From assembly GCF_051020985.1 (NCBI RefSeq), contig NC_135007.1, positions 11,745,501 through 11,809,500 on the forward strand: a stretch of DNA of 64,000 bases, in the 5' to 3' direction. Position 1 is the stretch's first letter. Every line of letters starts with the position of its first letter. Below the pieces are notes generated by a model that worked only from the letters and a program-made list of their open reading frames with translations, did no database searches and was not told the DNA's origin. Of the stretch, positions 36,162 to 46,754 are shown in pieces. Position numbers and translations under genes: made by a program. Source of the DNA: Nomia melanderi. Lineage: Eukaryota > Arthropoda > Insecta > Hymenoptera > Halictidae.

Positions 36162-37817
36162 TGTCTGTATTCTCCACACAATACATTCGACAATATTTCA
36201 AACTTGCAGTTTCATTGAAAATATAATTACAATGTGGTATTAGAAATCAATAATTGCGAAACAAGCAATTAAAAACCATTTTTCGATGTTATTTCGACCG
36301 GTACGGTATTTCTAGTGTTAAATTCAGCGACGAATAAAATGAACGACGGTAGTCCGTATCATTTAAGCTTCATTTGCTGCATTCTTATCGCGTATATATT
36401 AACGTTGAAAATACGGAGGTTTCAGTTAATATTTCATTTCCGCGCGATACCTTTGATAGTTTCGATACGGTGGAAATTAATATTTATCTCCCGTTCGGAT
36501 TAAACGAATACAGCGCAACTGTTTCGCGGTTCTGGAATGCTCCTGTTATTGCTATCGATTAAACTTTCAGTTTCATCGAATCGGTGTCCGTCGCATCGAT
36601 TCGAATCTTTAATTTTTTTTTAAAAATGCTTTCTATCAATGCCGACTGACTAAAGTTACGAGAAATTCTCGGAAAAGCGAGTACGCGTTCGGACAGCTTG
36701 CAATTGTTTCGAATTCATCGACGTCACCGGGATCGCCGATAATTTACCGCGTGATCGGTAATCAAAAAACGACTGACTTTTGAATATTTTTTCGTCGTTC
36801 GATTCCGTATATTATAGGAGAAAAAGGAGGAATGCAAATCGAGAACGCAGGAGCCGTGCGCGGGGTGTCGATCGTAATTGGATTCGTGATTGCCTCGAAC
36901 GCGTTGATAACTTTTTCACCGGCGGCCGGCCGATTATTCTCGATACCGTCGATATTCCGTTCGAATTCGGCCGGATGAAGATACAACAACGGTAATCTGA
37001 TCGTTGTCGCAGTTTACGTTAATCGTTAGGATCCCGAACAATTAAAATGCGGCCAAAATAGAATAACTTATCGCGCGGCTTTGCGAAATTTCACCGGAAA
37101 CCGATTATCCCTGCACCCGTACCTCGCCAGCGATGCGTTTAAACGTTTCCCGTGGTTTCGTTCATAATGAATCAACGTCGAAGCGAAGAACTAAAATCAA
37201 ATGGAAGAACTAATCGCCAGCGAACGGGGAAAGAACTAAACATAGAGATCTCTGATTGAAATTTTAAGTAGACGGAGAAGGTCTCGCATTTTTGTATTAA
37301 CATCGGAACGGCCCGCCGCGAAAAACGGACGTTATCTCATCGCTGTCTGAAATATAAATAATTGAAATTGTACCGGGAGCGCGGCGGGATCTTCGTTCCA
37401 GCAGATTTTCAGCGGATTTCAATTTGCATCTGAATACTTACACAGAACGTAAATGACACAAGTTCTCTTTACGGTGATAGCACTTTGTTCGGAACTGAAC
37501 GAACCTCAGTTCCGAGATTAACATATTCATGGCCGCGCCGAGAAATATTTGACGCGCCAACTATGTACAAGTGTTTTATTAAGTTTTCCATCGACCCCGT
37601 TCGCGCTGCTATCAAGACCGCATTCACGGAACTTTTGAATAGCTTCGGTTGCACTTCGCCTTTCATCGCCGGAGATTCGAAAATATGTGCTCCACTATTC
37701 CGCGTTGCATCGTTATCAAAATTCTCGATGATTCTACCTTTGCGCTGCAATTATTTCCCTTATTTAGCACTGGAACTATCCAGCATCTGAACCGTCTTTT
37801 CGAAATGTCTTTGTGAA
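36162..37817. other. Non-coding, no supported gene
   Basis: A solo family B right end lies at about 36,240-36,321. Later GC-rich frames (36,762-36,995; 37,469-37,790) overlap on both strands without motif. Nothing else recognised. Confidence 0.45.
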
Positions 37818-38001
37818 AGCTGAAAGTGTGAATTTATTAAGATTTCAATTGGCTTATTCTGTTTAGTTATTACTAAATCAGCTTCATTAATCATTTCTCA
37901 ACGAAGTATCTGTACCTTTAAGAAATGATTAATGAAGCTGATTTAGTAATACCTAAACTGAATAAGCCAATTGAAATCTTAATAAATTCACACTTTTAGC
38001 T
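37818..38001. repeat. Long near-perfect inverted repeat (81-bp arms, 22-base loop)
   Basis: The left arm 37,818-37,898 and right arm 37,921-38,001 are reverse complements with 3 mismatches in 81, separated by caacgaagtatctgtaccttta. A transcript of either strand would fold into a long hairpin. The right flank runs into a family B terminus (CAGTTCTAGTGTTAA, ending 38,053), and arm sequence resembles the interior of family B copies, so this is probably a family B element with an inverted internal duplication. Confidence 0.9.
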
Positions 38002-38065
38002 GCACCTTTGCAGCAATTAGAAATTGATCGTTTTGACCCAGTTCTAGTGTTAAGTCAATTCTGAT

Positions 38066-38245
38066 TTAACCCTTTGAACTCTGTAGGCCCCAATATTACA
38101 CCAGTTGAAATATTGAATATTTTAATGAATCTTAAAGAAACTACTCTAAAATTATTAGATTTTCACACATCAAAATTTTCTAGTAAGAAGGAAAATCAAA
38201 GATCGAAGAAATGTTATGGCATTCCTCATTTTCTCATTTCTATTT
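38066..38245. mobile_element. Family C element, left part
   Basis: Begins TTAACCCTTTGAACTCTGTAGG. The next 170 bases are the reverse complement of 43,330-43,498 (gattcattaaa, gaaatgttat, aagatcgaagaaatg type matches). The right end is missing. Confidence 0.7.
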
Positions 38246-39317
38246 TTTAGAGCGTTTCGTATATTACTTATCATGTTACAACAGAGGCAAATGGTATTAG
38301 AATTATTTATCAATAGTTACGATAGTTCTTAAGTTATACCATTAGTTATATTACTAAGCATTTTCATTCGAACAGTTTTCTTGCAATTATTTTCAAGTAA
38401 CTCGAACGCTCCGGTCATCACTTCTCATTTCATTAGCAAAACGGTCGTCCATAAAGACTATAATAACGTTCACGTAGAAACATTAAAAATATCTCACGGT
38501 TTAAAAATAGCGTTGTAACTAACGTTACGTCAAATGTTATTTCATACCGCGAAGGATTAATGTGTTTTGTATTTCCGAGGAAATTTTCGGAGTTTAATTT
38601 ACGGGCGACACCTCGCATTGATTCGGCCGAAAAATCCGCGGAAATGTATAAATATTTAAGAGTTATCAGGCGCCCTCTGTTTCCCGACGATTTTATTGGA
38701 ATGGATTTGTTCCTACCGGGACCATTCGAACTGATCTATTAAATTCCCAGCGGAACTTTCCGCAAATGGAGGTCAGATTTATAGGGAACCGAGTTCCGAA
38801 ACTTGTGTTCGGTTTGCAAATCCCGCCGCCGAAAACGCACTAAAGTTGACCCGTGTTTTCACAACTCCCCCGTTTATCCGCTTACCGCTCGAATTTCTAT
38901 GATTCGCGTAAATTATGATCGCGAGCGACGCGCGAAATCGTCAACGAATAAAACGCCCGCGAACAATAGCACTAACGCGTGACGCGAAACATTCAAAGGA
39001 GAAATCCTCTCGACGCTGCTACAAAAAAAAATCACCAATTCGGAAAAACGCGATATGCTTTTAATCAATCCTATCGAATATTTTTGAAACAAATTAAAAC
39101 CGCGCGACTGATGGATAGCTTATTAAAAAGAAACATTTTCTACCAAACTTCGGCCGACCGGTTCGATTGGCAGCGCAGTTACATGGAAAATACGGATCAT
39201 CAAGCTTTTTCCATTTAATCGCACGTGAAAATCCTGAAAAATGTTTAACATGTTAAACGTAACATAAATTTGGAAGGTTCGACAAATTTTCAAATGTTAC
39301 GTTTCACCGATCTATCG
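38246..39317. other. Non-coding, no supported gene
   Basis: Frames of about 60-80 codons only, on both strands, without motifs. Confidence 0.45.
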
Positions 39318-39549
39318 TTGAACCTTCGCGCTCCTATGTCGAGCGTGACGTCAGTTTCATACGCGAGTGTTCTTTGTCAAGAGATTTTTCAAATGGATTA
39401 TATTATTACGTTATTCTTAATGTTATTAGTAAGAAGAATCGTTTCCACTGCTCTCTACAAACTGCGTAATTTTTCAAATTGCATTTCAAATAGAATAACG
39501 TAATAATACAAAGTTATACACAAAAGAAATTCAGAGGGCAAAGGATTAA
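39318..39549. repeat. TTAA-type repeat, 232 bp, first copy
   Basis: The left reads TTGAACCTTCGCGCTCCTATGTCGAGCGTGAC and the right CAGAGGGCAAAGGATTAA. A second copy begins at 39,745 with CGCTCCAATGTCGAGCGTGAC. Both contain ttctttgt(c/t)aagagatttttcaaat and cgtaataata. Probably another TTAA MITE family related to A. Confidence 0.65.
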
Positions 39550-39744
39550 ATATTCCAGTGGAAAAATACCGGGAAACCTGCGAACGTTTACATTTTCAAC
39601 ATTTCCCGCACATCTTCGTTGAACAAACTGCACCTTTTTACACAGCGGATATTCCAATCAAACTAAAGTATCGTTGCAAGTTCCACATCGAATCGAATGT
39701 GTATTCTAAACAAACTTTTTTCGGCTGGAATATTCTGATATCCA

Positions 39745-39985
39745 TTACCCTTTTGCGCTCCAATGTCGAGCGTGACACCATATCAATTTTATTCACAGGT
39801 GCGCTTCTTTGTTAAGAGATTTTTCAAATAATTTTTGAATTTTATTATTTTAATTAATTTTTTTGTTTGTATTATAACGTTATTCTCAATCGTTTACTAT
39901 CTATTTTCTAAAATGCATTTCAAATCGAATATCGTAATAATACAGAGTTATCAAGGAAAAAATGCAAAAGAAATTCAGAGGTTAA
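39745..39985. repeat. TTAA-type repeat, second copy
   Basis: Similar to 39,318-39,549 over most of its length, ending aaattcagaggttaa. It abuts the family A MITE at 39,991 after only five or six bases. Confidence 0.65.
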
Positions 39986-39990
39986 CAGGG

Positions 39991-40358
39991 TTAACCCTTT
40001 GCACTCTGCAGTTTTTCATCAGAAATATTTTAACATTTTCTGCTGAGATGAGGGCGATGTGGAACTAATTCACAAAGAAATCATACGTACATTAAGGAAC
40101 AAAGCCCTTTTAATTCAATACTTCTCAAATTTATGTGTTATATAAGTTGTAATATCAAATATCGAATTTTATAGTTTTACTGTATGAAATCAGGTAAGTC
40201 ACCTCTCGAGTGCAAAGGTTAATCCTTTGTCAACTCACAAATAAATCATACCTACATTAAGGAACAAAGCCATTTTAATTAAATACTTCTGAAATTTTAT
40301 AGTTTTACTGTATGAAATCAAGTGACGAATGAGTCACCTGTCGAGCGCAAAGGGTTAA
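39991..40358. mobile_element. Family A MITE with duplicated right half, 368 bp
   Basis: Left TTAACCCTTTGCACTCTGCAG; an internal right end CTCTCGAGTGCAAAGGTTAA at about 40,203-40,222; and a second right end TCGAGCGCAAAGGGTTAA at 40,358. Sequence between the two right ends repeats the preceding part (cataccta or catacgta, cattaaggaacaaagcc, tagttttactgtatgaaatca). Confidence 0.85.
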
Positions 40359-40790
40359 AATACGATGTTCCCGGCTCGATGTAAAAAGAGATAAGTGAAG
40401 CACGCGTGGCTTTCGAATGACGATCGGAACACGACCGAAAAACGAGTGTTCGCGCTGTGTAACAGCGCCTGATCCAGCCGCCGGGCGATAAATCGCGGAA
40501 CACCGGCTCGAACACGTCGCAAATACGTTTTCACCCTCGATCGAGGCCCGTTGGTAAGCTTGTCCGCCGCTGTTTCCCCGTTGCTCGCCTAGATTCCATT
40601 TCCACCGAACTATTAATACGCGTTTCCGCGTCCAGTGGTCTGGTAGGAAGCAGAAACTAGGCTCGAAAACCAGTGGCCTCGCGAACCTCGCTCGACAAGG
40701 CATTCCTTTCAACGCGAACCCCCTTTCTCCCCCGTTCTCCAGCTCGATCCTTCGCGTTCGATCGGGATCGCTGACTTTGATCGGCGATGT
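40359..40790. other. GC-rich non-coding stretch
   Basis: A 135-codon minus-strand frame (40,305-40,712) starts within MITE sequence on its 3' side and has no recognised motif. Not accepted as a gene. Confidence 0.5.
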
Positions 40791-40794
40791 TCAA

Positions 40795-40990
40795 AAAAAG
40801 AGGCAGAGAGAAAGAGAAAGAGCGAGCGAGCGAGAGAGAGAGAGAGAGAAAGAGAGTGCCGTTATCGGGGATCAGTCAGCGTCGATCCTTCGTCATCGAC
40901 GCAGCCTCGTGACCGTCACACCGAGTTCAGTGTTTTTCGATCCGAAAAGTGATTCGTTATCTCCGCCCCCGACCAGTCGGCTGTTCCGTG
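40795..40990 (+). promoter_or_regulatory. Possible promoter / 5'UTR: GA-rich tract with initiator-like TCAGTC
   Basis: An AGAGAGAAAGAG...GAGAGAGAGAGA tract (40,800-40,856) is followed 16 bases on by TCAGTC (40,872) and by sequence with a 5'UTR look (ccgagttcagtgtttttcg). GA-rich tracts followed by an initiator are common at insect promoters. No downstream start or donor is clearly assignable. It lies about 1.9 kb upstream of the candidate exon at 42,822. Confidence 0.3.
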
Positions 40991-41176
40991 AATTCTTTTA
41001 AAGAACTTTGCCAACAGTGAAATTGTTGCTCATAGCGGTGACTGACAGTGAATCGGTTCTATTCCGTGGAACGTTGATTTGAGTGTCAAAGTTGCTTCGA
41101 GTCAGCTTCTTTATGGATTATGAATATTGATCTTTGTTGAGGAGATTCCGAGTTTCGATAGGAGTTTGCGATTGTT

Positions 41177-41381
41177 TTAATCCTTTGCACTCCAGAGGTG
41201 ACTCTCAGCACTTGATGATGCAGTACAACTGTAAAACTTGATATTTAATATTGAACCGTGTACAATACATCGACGTGTGAAATATTGGGATAAAAGAACT
41301 TTGTTTCAAGAAACATCGTCTTTGTCTAGTTAGAGAATGTTGAACGTTTCCAAAGAAATACTTCCGAGTGCGAAGGGTTAA
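41177..41381. mobile_element. Family A TTAA MITE, 205 bp
   Basis: TTAATCCTTTGCACTCCAGAGG at the left and TTCCGAGTGCGAAGGGTTAA at the right, with TTAA on both sides. Interior shares atatttaatattgaac and acatcgacgtgtgaaatatt with 34,790. Confidence 0.8.
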
Positions 41382-42118
41382 TATTCTACGTAAATGAAGT
41401 AGCGCATACATGCAACTTAAAACAGTTGCTAGAATCACTTGTTCAAAGTGTAGCGTTCGAGAAGGGAGCCGAGAGTTTGTAATTCTTTAGATTTTCCATG
41501 AGAAATTCCGAATTCTTCTTCGATTCTTTCGAATCTCCGTCAACTCGGTGATCCTATCAAGCTAGCGTTTATACTAAGACGCTTTACTGGCTTCGAAAGA
41601 GAAAGGGGAACGCTTGGGAGAAGAAAAGTCAGTTACCAAAAATGAGAAGAAAAACTGTGTTCCATTCTAAAGGTCGTAAATGATCGAATGTATGGGGTCA
41701 CTTACGATAAGTGACCACCATAAATCTCTTCCTGGAAAGCCAACGGGAATCGTCTGCTTCCTTTTCCCTCGCGCTGTTCCTCGGCGCTCTCCTGTTTCCT
41801 GGTCGAACGCTTTGCCGGCAAATAGCTGCACGGAAGCAGATTTATCGATTTGCTGTTGCCGGACAACAGGGATCCATGTAGCTATTTGTTGAAGATGAAA
41901 GTTTCCTTCCGGCAAAGAGGATCTGCGCTGAGTGTCCTGGGATCACGAGATCTTGTTCGGGGCTTCCCATTTCTGACGAGTGAATCTCGATGGATTTTTA
42001 TCTGGACTTCTATTTAGACAATTGCTGTTCTTCATGTTTCAAGAAATTTATTTATTTAAATTTAGAAATAAATTTAGAAATTTATTCGTACAGGGTTCAA
42101 ACATGTATTTCATGGCAT
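41382..42118. other. Non-coding, no supported gene
   Basis: Mixed sequence with frames on both strands at 41,667-41,915 lacking motifs. Confidence 0.45.
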
Positions 42119-42349
42119 TTAACATGTTGAATGCCGTGGGGGTCACCGGTGACCCCTGACTATTATTATAACTCAGTCAATTAAACGATCATTTGCGAAT
42201 ATTTTTATATTACAAACAATGCTGTCTAATGTCGTGACATTTAGCAACATGAACGTGTAATAATAAAACGATTCAATGAAATAATTTGATACATTGTTTT
42301 CATTTTGTGCATTTTGCTGCGTGAAATCGTGCGGCATTCGGCGTGTTAA
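42119..42349. mobile_element. Family D TTAA MITE, 231 bp
   Basis: TTAACATGTTGAATGCCGTGG at the left and GTGCGGCATTCGGCGTGTTAA at the right. The palindrome GGTCACCGGTGACC is at 42,141-42,154 near the left end. Its right part (about 42,212-42,349) is repeated at about 49,178-49,313. Confidence 0.8.
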
Positions 42350-42520
42350 ACAATTTAAGTATATTTATTACGTATCTCCTTTCCCTAGGAGATTTTCTAT
42401 TGCCGTTGCATTTAATTTTTGAATAAATTTGTTCGTAAGGGTTCAAACCTATGTTTCATGGCGTTTAAACGATTTAAGAGTATGTTTATTATATATCCCC
42501 TTTTCCTAGGCGATTTTCTA
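42350..42520. repeat. Local repeat shared with 49,316-49,470
   Basis: Two adjoining copies of a segment containing tttattacgtatctcctttccctaggagattttctat and ggttcaaacctatgtttcatggc. The same segment occurs after the family D copy at 49,178, so the block 42,212-42,520 and the block 49,178-49,470 were duplicated together. Confidence 0.65.
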
Positions 42521-42676
42521 TCACTTTAATTGAATTTATCATTTTCATTAACGAATAGATCGTTTTATTTGCTTAAATTCGATAGAATCGTTGGATTCAT
42601 AATATCGGCGACATTATTTTACAGCACGTTTGTGTAGCATAGAAAACTGTTTCGACGCTGTTGACGAGGCACGATT

Positions 42677-42734
42677 CAGTTGCGAAATAATGACTCGGAA
42701 CTGAGCGAATACACCAGCGTAAATTTCGCAACTG
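42677..42734. repeat. Inverted repeat, 12-bp arms
   Basis: CAGTTGCGAAAT at 42,677-42,688 and ATTTCGCAACTG at 42,723-42,734 are exact reverse complements with a 34-base spacer. It lies 88 bases upstream of the candidate ATG at 42,822, so it may be a promoter element or a 5'UTR hairpin. Confidence 0.6.
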
Positions 42735-42821
42735 AAACGCGAGTCGAGCGTGTTCCATTGTAGCCGCTTCATGCATGTCGCGAGTGTTTGTTGATCGTGA
42801 AGTTCGAGATGGTGTAGTAAT

Positions 42822-42914
42822 ATGGAGGAGGAAGAGTCCAGCGAGGAAACTTTGCCAACAGTTTATGGAATTATGATTGCGTTTCTCACTTGTGTGGTTG
42901 GTTACGTTCTGTGG
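42822..42914 (+). CDS. Candidate first exon of a small membrane-protein gene
   Basis: An ATG at 42,822 (context aatATGG) opens 31 codons ending at TGG|GTAAGT, a consensus donor, in phase 0. The peptide has a strongly acidic start (MEEEESSEE), then TLPTVYGIMIAFLTCVVGYV, a hydrophobic run long enough for one membrane span (residues about 14-31). This layout suits an N-terminally anchored type II or signal-anchor protein. Without splicing the frame runs on to 43,118 (98 codons), where composition turns Lys/Asn-rich like ordinary intron. No following exon was located and the family is not recognised. A 175-codon minus-strand frame over the same area shows no motif. Confidence 0.45.
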
Positions 42915-43135
42915 GTAAGTGTTGCCGTAATTAATTCCACGAAATCTATAACAGTGAGTCTGAAACGCTTCAACCGGAAAATAGTATTTAACCGCAACTG
43001 TAACTGTCATTTCATCCTCTGTCTTTCGTCTGTCAACAGCAAAGCAGAATTCAAAAATCTCAAACTCCAAAGTTTCGAACTCATTAAAATGAAAAAACAT
43101 CGAATAAAGCAGAGATAATTTCAAACGAATACATA

Positions 43136-43535
43136 TTAACCCTAATCAGATGTGACTTCCACATTTGAACTTTTTACTGAAATTTTTTGATTATTTCATA
43201 TTGCATTTCCAAAAGTACTTTTCGCCTTTTAAAATTTCGGACCTATAAACAATAACATTTTAACATTTTAACAATAGTCCAGGTTGTTTTGTAATCTATC
43301 AGCAACTGCAACTAATTTTTATAGTATTCTCAGCGAAAATGAGAAATATTATAACATTTCTTCGATCTTTTATTTTCCTTAGTACAAATTTGGATGTGCG
43401 GAGAATCTAATAATTTTAGGGTAGTTCCTTTATGATTCATTAAAAAATTTAATATCATAACTGCTGCGATACTGGGCCTACAGAGTTCAAAGGGTTAATC
43501 ATTCCTTTTATTCTCATAAGTGACTGAGGATTAAT
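43136..43535. mobile_element. Family E repeat interrupted by a family C element
   Basis: Begins TTAACCCTAATCAGATGTGACTTCC, continues with the family E interior (ttgaactttttactgaaat), is cut at a TTAA by the family C element at 43,268-43,498, and resumes with tcattccttttattctcataagtgactgagg. Confidence 0.75.
43268..43498. mobile_element. Family C TTAA element, 231 bp (nested)
   Basis: TTAACAATAGTCCAGG at the left and CTACAGAGTTCAAAGGGTTAA at the right, inserted at a TTAA of the surrounding family E repeat with TTAA on each side. It is in reverse orientation relative to the copy at 38,066. Termini are poorly inverted at the left. Confidence 0.7.
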
Positions 43536-45144
43536 AATACTTCCCCAACTAATCTATAATCGCATCTACCAACTGAAAACACAGAAAAGTCTCCAAAATT
43601 CACTCGTATTTCCCGCGTTGAAAGAAGTCGAAGCTTTCTTCTCGTGAAGCAGGCGATTCAAAAGATTCAAGCAGCAGCGCTACTAAACAGGGAAAGGGAA
43701 CGAAAGATGGAGAAAATTCGAATTCACCGGGAAATCGTTATCGAAGCGATTTCCGGCGTTCCTTGCCGCGAAACGTAATTTCTTCGATGGTGGGAGAAGC
43801 AACGCGAATCGGCAATTATTCCCGCGTTTGAAGTCAAAGCGCCATTCGGCGCGTCCACTTAAGAGCCCGGGCCGCCTCTTGTTTGCCCGGTCCACTCAAT
43901 ACGGTCCGCATTGTTTGCGGTAATCGTCGCTCGCATTCGCGGGCATCAAGTATAATCTGCAGAACGCCGGGCTCGGGGACGCGTGGTTCCCGTTAAATTA
44001 TGGCCGCGTAATTAAGACGCGAGCGGATTGTTTCATCCGAGCCACCCGTCGGCTGCAACTTATGTTCCAATAGTCAGCGATATCGACTTCTAATGCTGGG
44101 GATCGCGGTTCTCCTGATAGTCGTGGGACTCGAATATCCCCAAAGTTAATCACCTTTTGTAACTCCTTCATTGGGTATTGATTATTTAACTACACTTCAG
44201 TTTCTAGGGAAATGAACGTGGGAACAGTTGAGATTAAACAAACGCGAGTTCCTATTCTGTGAATTTCATTTGACGTCTATTCAGATCATAGTTCGCTGTC
44301 GAATTCATAGTCAGATATTGAATAACAAAATTCAAAATGTGATGAACTACTTCTCTTGCAGTAGTAGATTAACATCGCTGCCATCACATATTTGTCAATC
44401 CTGTATTTTATATAAAGAAAATGAAATTAATCCTATAGATATAGTTATAAGCTACGAAATTCTATTTAGAGATTCAATGACTAAGCCTCATTTGTTTCAA
44501 TAGTCTCTTTAGATTTACTGAATTGAATGAAATATTATAATTGAGAGAAACGCTGGTAGCGAACGTGTTAATTAGCAAGCTCCAAGGAAGAGTCAAATTT
44601 AATTGATTGGTTTCCAGTTGCAATGTAGAAACAAATTGTCATCCCCTATCATTGTTGAATCTTAAAGATGCTCCAAGATCCTCCGCATAATCTGTCAAAC
44701 CTGTTCGCAAGTACCTCTGTTCGTTAAGTTATCAGTAGTTCACGTGCGTTAGGGGATTCCCAGCGGAGCATATCGCATAATAAGCAGAACAAAGGACAAT
44801 GGCCGGCGATGATCGGTCCGCAGAGCCGTTGAAAGCCACGAGTGCGCGGCGAGTTCTTCCTCTCGATCTCTGGGGTGAAGTGGATCGAAGAAAATGAATT
44901 GTTCGGTTAACGATCGTCGGTCGCCGGATCCCCGGAGGACAGGGAAACTCCATTCGATCCGGGGCCACGAGAGAGGCGCGTTCAGCACTCGACGCGGCCT
45001 GCCGCGATCGCGTTTACGCGTGGCCCTCGTTAGGGTACGTTTACAGCGGAACTGCGATGGAAGCTAAGAGCTGTGCGTTTGATCGTGGCGCTGATAAAAT
45101 ATTCTTCTCTTGGATAAATGATACGATGAGTGATGGGTGATTAA
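43536..45144. other. Non-coding, no supported gene
   Basis: GC-rich at 43,680-44,060 and 44,750-45,060 with overlapping frames on both strands; AT-rich between. Nothing recognised. Confidence 0.45.
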
Positions 45145-45660
45145 TAGTTGTATTAATAAATATAGTATTAACCCCTTGCACTCGAGAATATTTTTCTCCA
45201 CAAATATTCATTATTTTCTGATGAAATATCAATGATATGTTTCACAATTAACATAAATACCTTGCGTAAATTAAGTAACAGAACTATTTTATTTCGATGT
45301 TCCATATGTTGATGCGTTATATAAAAATTTAATATTGAATTCTAAATTTTATCATTTTCATGGGTCAAATCAAATGGCGACTGAAAGGCGCCTCTCGAGT
45401 GCAAAGGGTTAATATAGTGTTGATAAATATAGTACTAATAGTTCTTGTGTTAGTAAATATAGTATTGATAAATATAGCATTAATAAGTATAGTATTGACA
45501 AATATAGCATCAATAGTTATTGTATTAGTAAATATAGCATTAATAAATATTGTATTGATAAATATAGTATTGATAAATACAGTATTAATATACATAGTAT
45601 CGATAAATATAGTATTAATAAACATAGTATCGATAAATATAGTATTCATAGTTATATCAT
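45145..45660. repeat. 15-bp minisatellite interrupted by a MITE
   Basis: The unit is close to ATAAATATAGTATTA, with variants (gttagtaaatatagc, gatacagtattaata). Because 15 is a multiple of three, stop-free frames arise on both strands, giving Ile/Val/Asn- and Thr/Ile/Phe/Asn-rich translations over 100-123 codons. These are repeat artefacts. The array is split by the MITE at 45,168-45,412. Confidence 0.9.
45168..45412. mobile_element. Family A TTAA MITE inside the minisatellite, 245 bp
   Basis: TTAACCCCTTGCACTCGAG at the left and CTCTCGAGTGCAAAGGGTTAA at the right. Minisatellite units lie directly on both sides, so the target was a TTAA inside a unit (tatagtaTTAA...). Confidence 0.9.
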
Positions 45661-46754
45661 TATAATCTTCAAGCTTGCCACGAAACGCCCAAAAAAGCGC
45701 ACTGCAAACGTAAATATCAAATATCACATTATTCATATCTCATATCTTTACATTTCGTCAAAATGCTTCCATTACAAAACAGAAGCTTCACAATGAAATC
45801 TATTATCGCACATTCATCCCCAAAATCGTCTCCCGAATCCCTCAACACGAAAACCAAGAAGCAGCTTCTCGTTTATCAGTCACCGCACACCTCTGATAAC
45901 CCGAAACTCAATTCCCAGAATCAAAACCAGTTCACACTCGCGGCCAAACATATTTACCGCACCGCGAGATGCACGTAAAACACATGAAATCGATGAAACA
46001 TTAGAATCTCATCGAGTGTCGCGGCTCCGTTGCAAACGTACCCTTACGCTGCGCCAGCAATCAGGGCTGTGGTCGAGCCAGGTGGACGAGGGAAGAAAAA
46101 AACAGGTGGGAAAAAGAGGAACAGAGACGCGGCGAGCGAGAGGGGCAGGATGAAGCGCAGATTGCACGTCGGGGAAAGCAGTCGCGCATCAAAGACCGAT
46201 TAACCCCGTCCCCTTTCGAGGCGGGGAAGAGGAAATCCGCCGAGCCGCGAAAAAGGGATCGCTACATACATGTATATATATATATATATTTTTTTTTTCC
46301 TGCTCCTTTTTCCATTTCGGGATCCCACGATTGAAAACTGACGAAGTATTCTGTCGTTGTTACATCACCGATATTGTTTCATCGGTCCGCCGATCGGGAT
46401 TCTCGCGTGAATCGCTCGATCGACGCGGAAATTGGCGCTCGCCGGAACGGCCGCGCGTGAATTCGAGTGGAGGTGTTGATTATTCGGAATTCGATGAAAC
46501 TTGGTACGTATTTTTTTTTCGTTCCCCTCCCGCCTCCCGCTCGCACCACTTTGGCGACCGACGAGATTTCCGGACGGGGTGATTTACTCGAGAACGGAGC
46601 GCGGCCATTGTTGCCGCGAGAACTTTGCGGCGATCGCGGCACGTGTTGGCCGCGTGCGCGTGGAACAATAGCGTGATTAGTACTTTCGGAGCTGGAGTTC
46701 CCGAGTTATTTATTATTCTTGACTCGGAATTCTGCGTTTCGGGTTCATCGTTGT
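45661..46754. other. Non-coding; (TA)n and T-run at about 46,272-46,299
   Basis: Contains tatatatatatatattttttttttcc and GA-rich stretches at about 46,090-46,140. Frames at 46,331-46,676 overlap on both strands and lack motifs. Confidence 0.5.

Noticed and set aside
42597..43124. 175-codon minus-strand frame, the longest on that strand apart from exon-related ones
   Set aside because: No motif, mixed composition, and it covers the candidate plus-strand exon and its intron. Length is within chance for this region.
45360..45736. Long Ile/Val/Asn-rich (+) and Thr/Ile/Phe-rich (-) frames
   Set aside because: Both come from the 15-bp minisatellite, whose period is a multiple of three.
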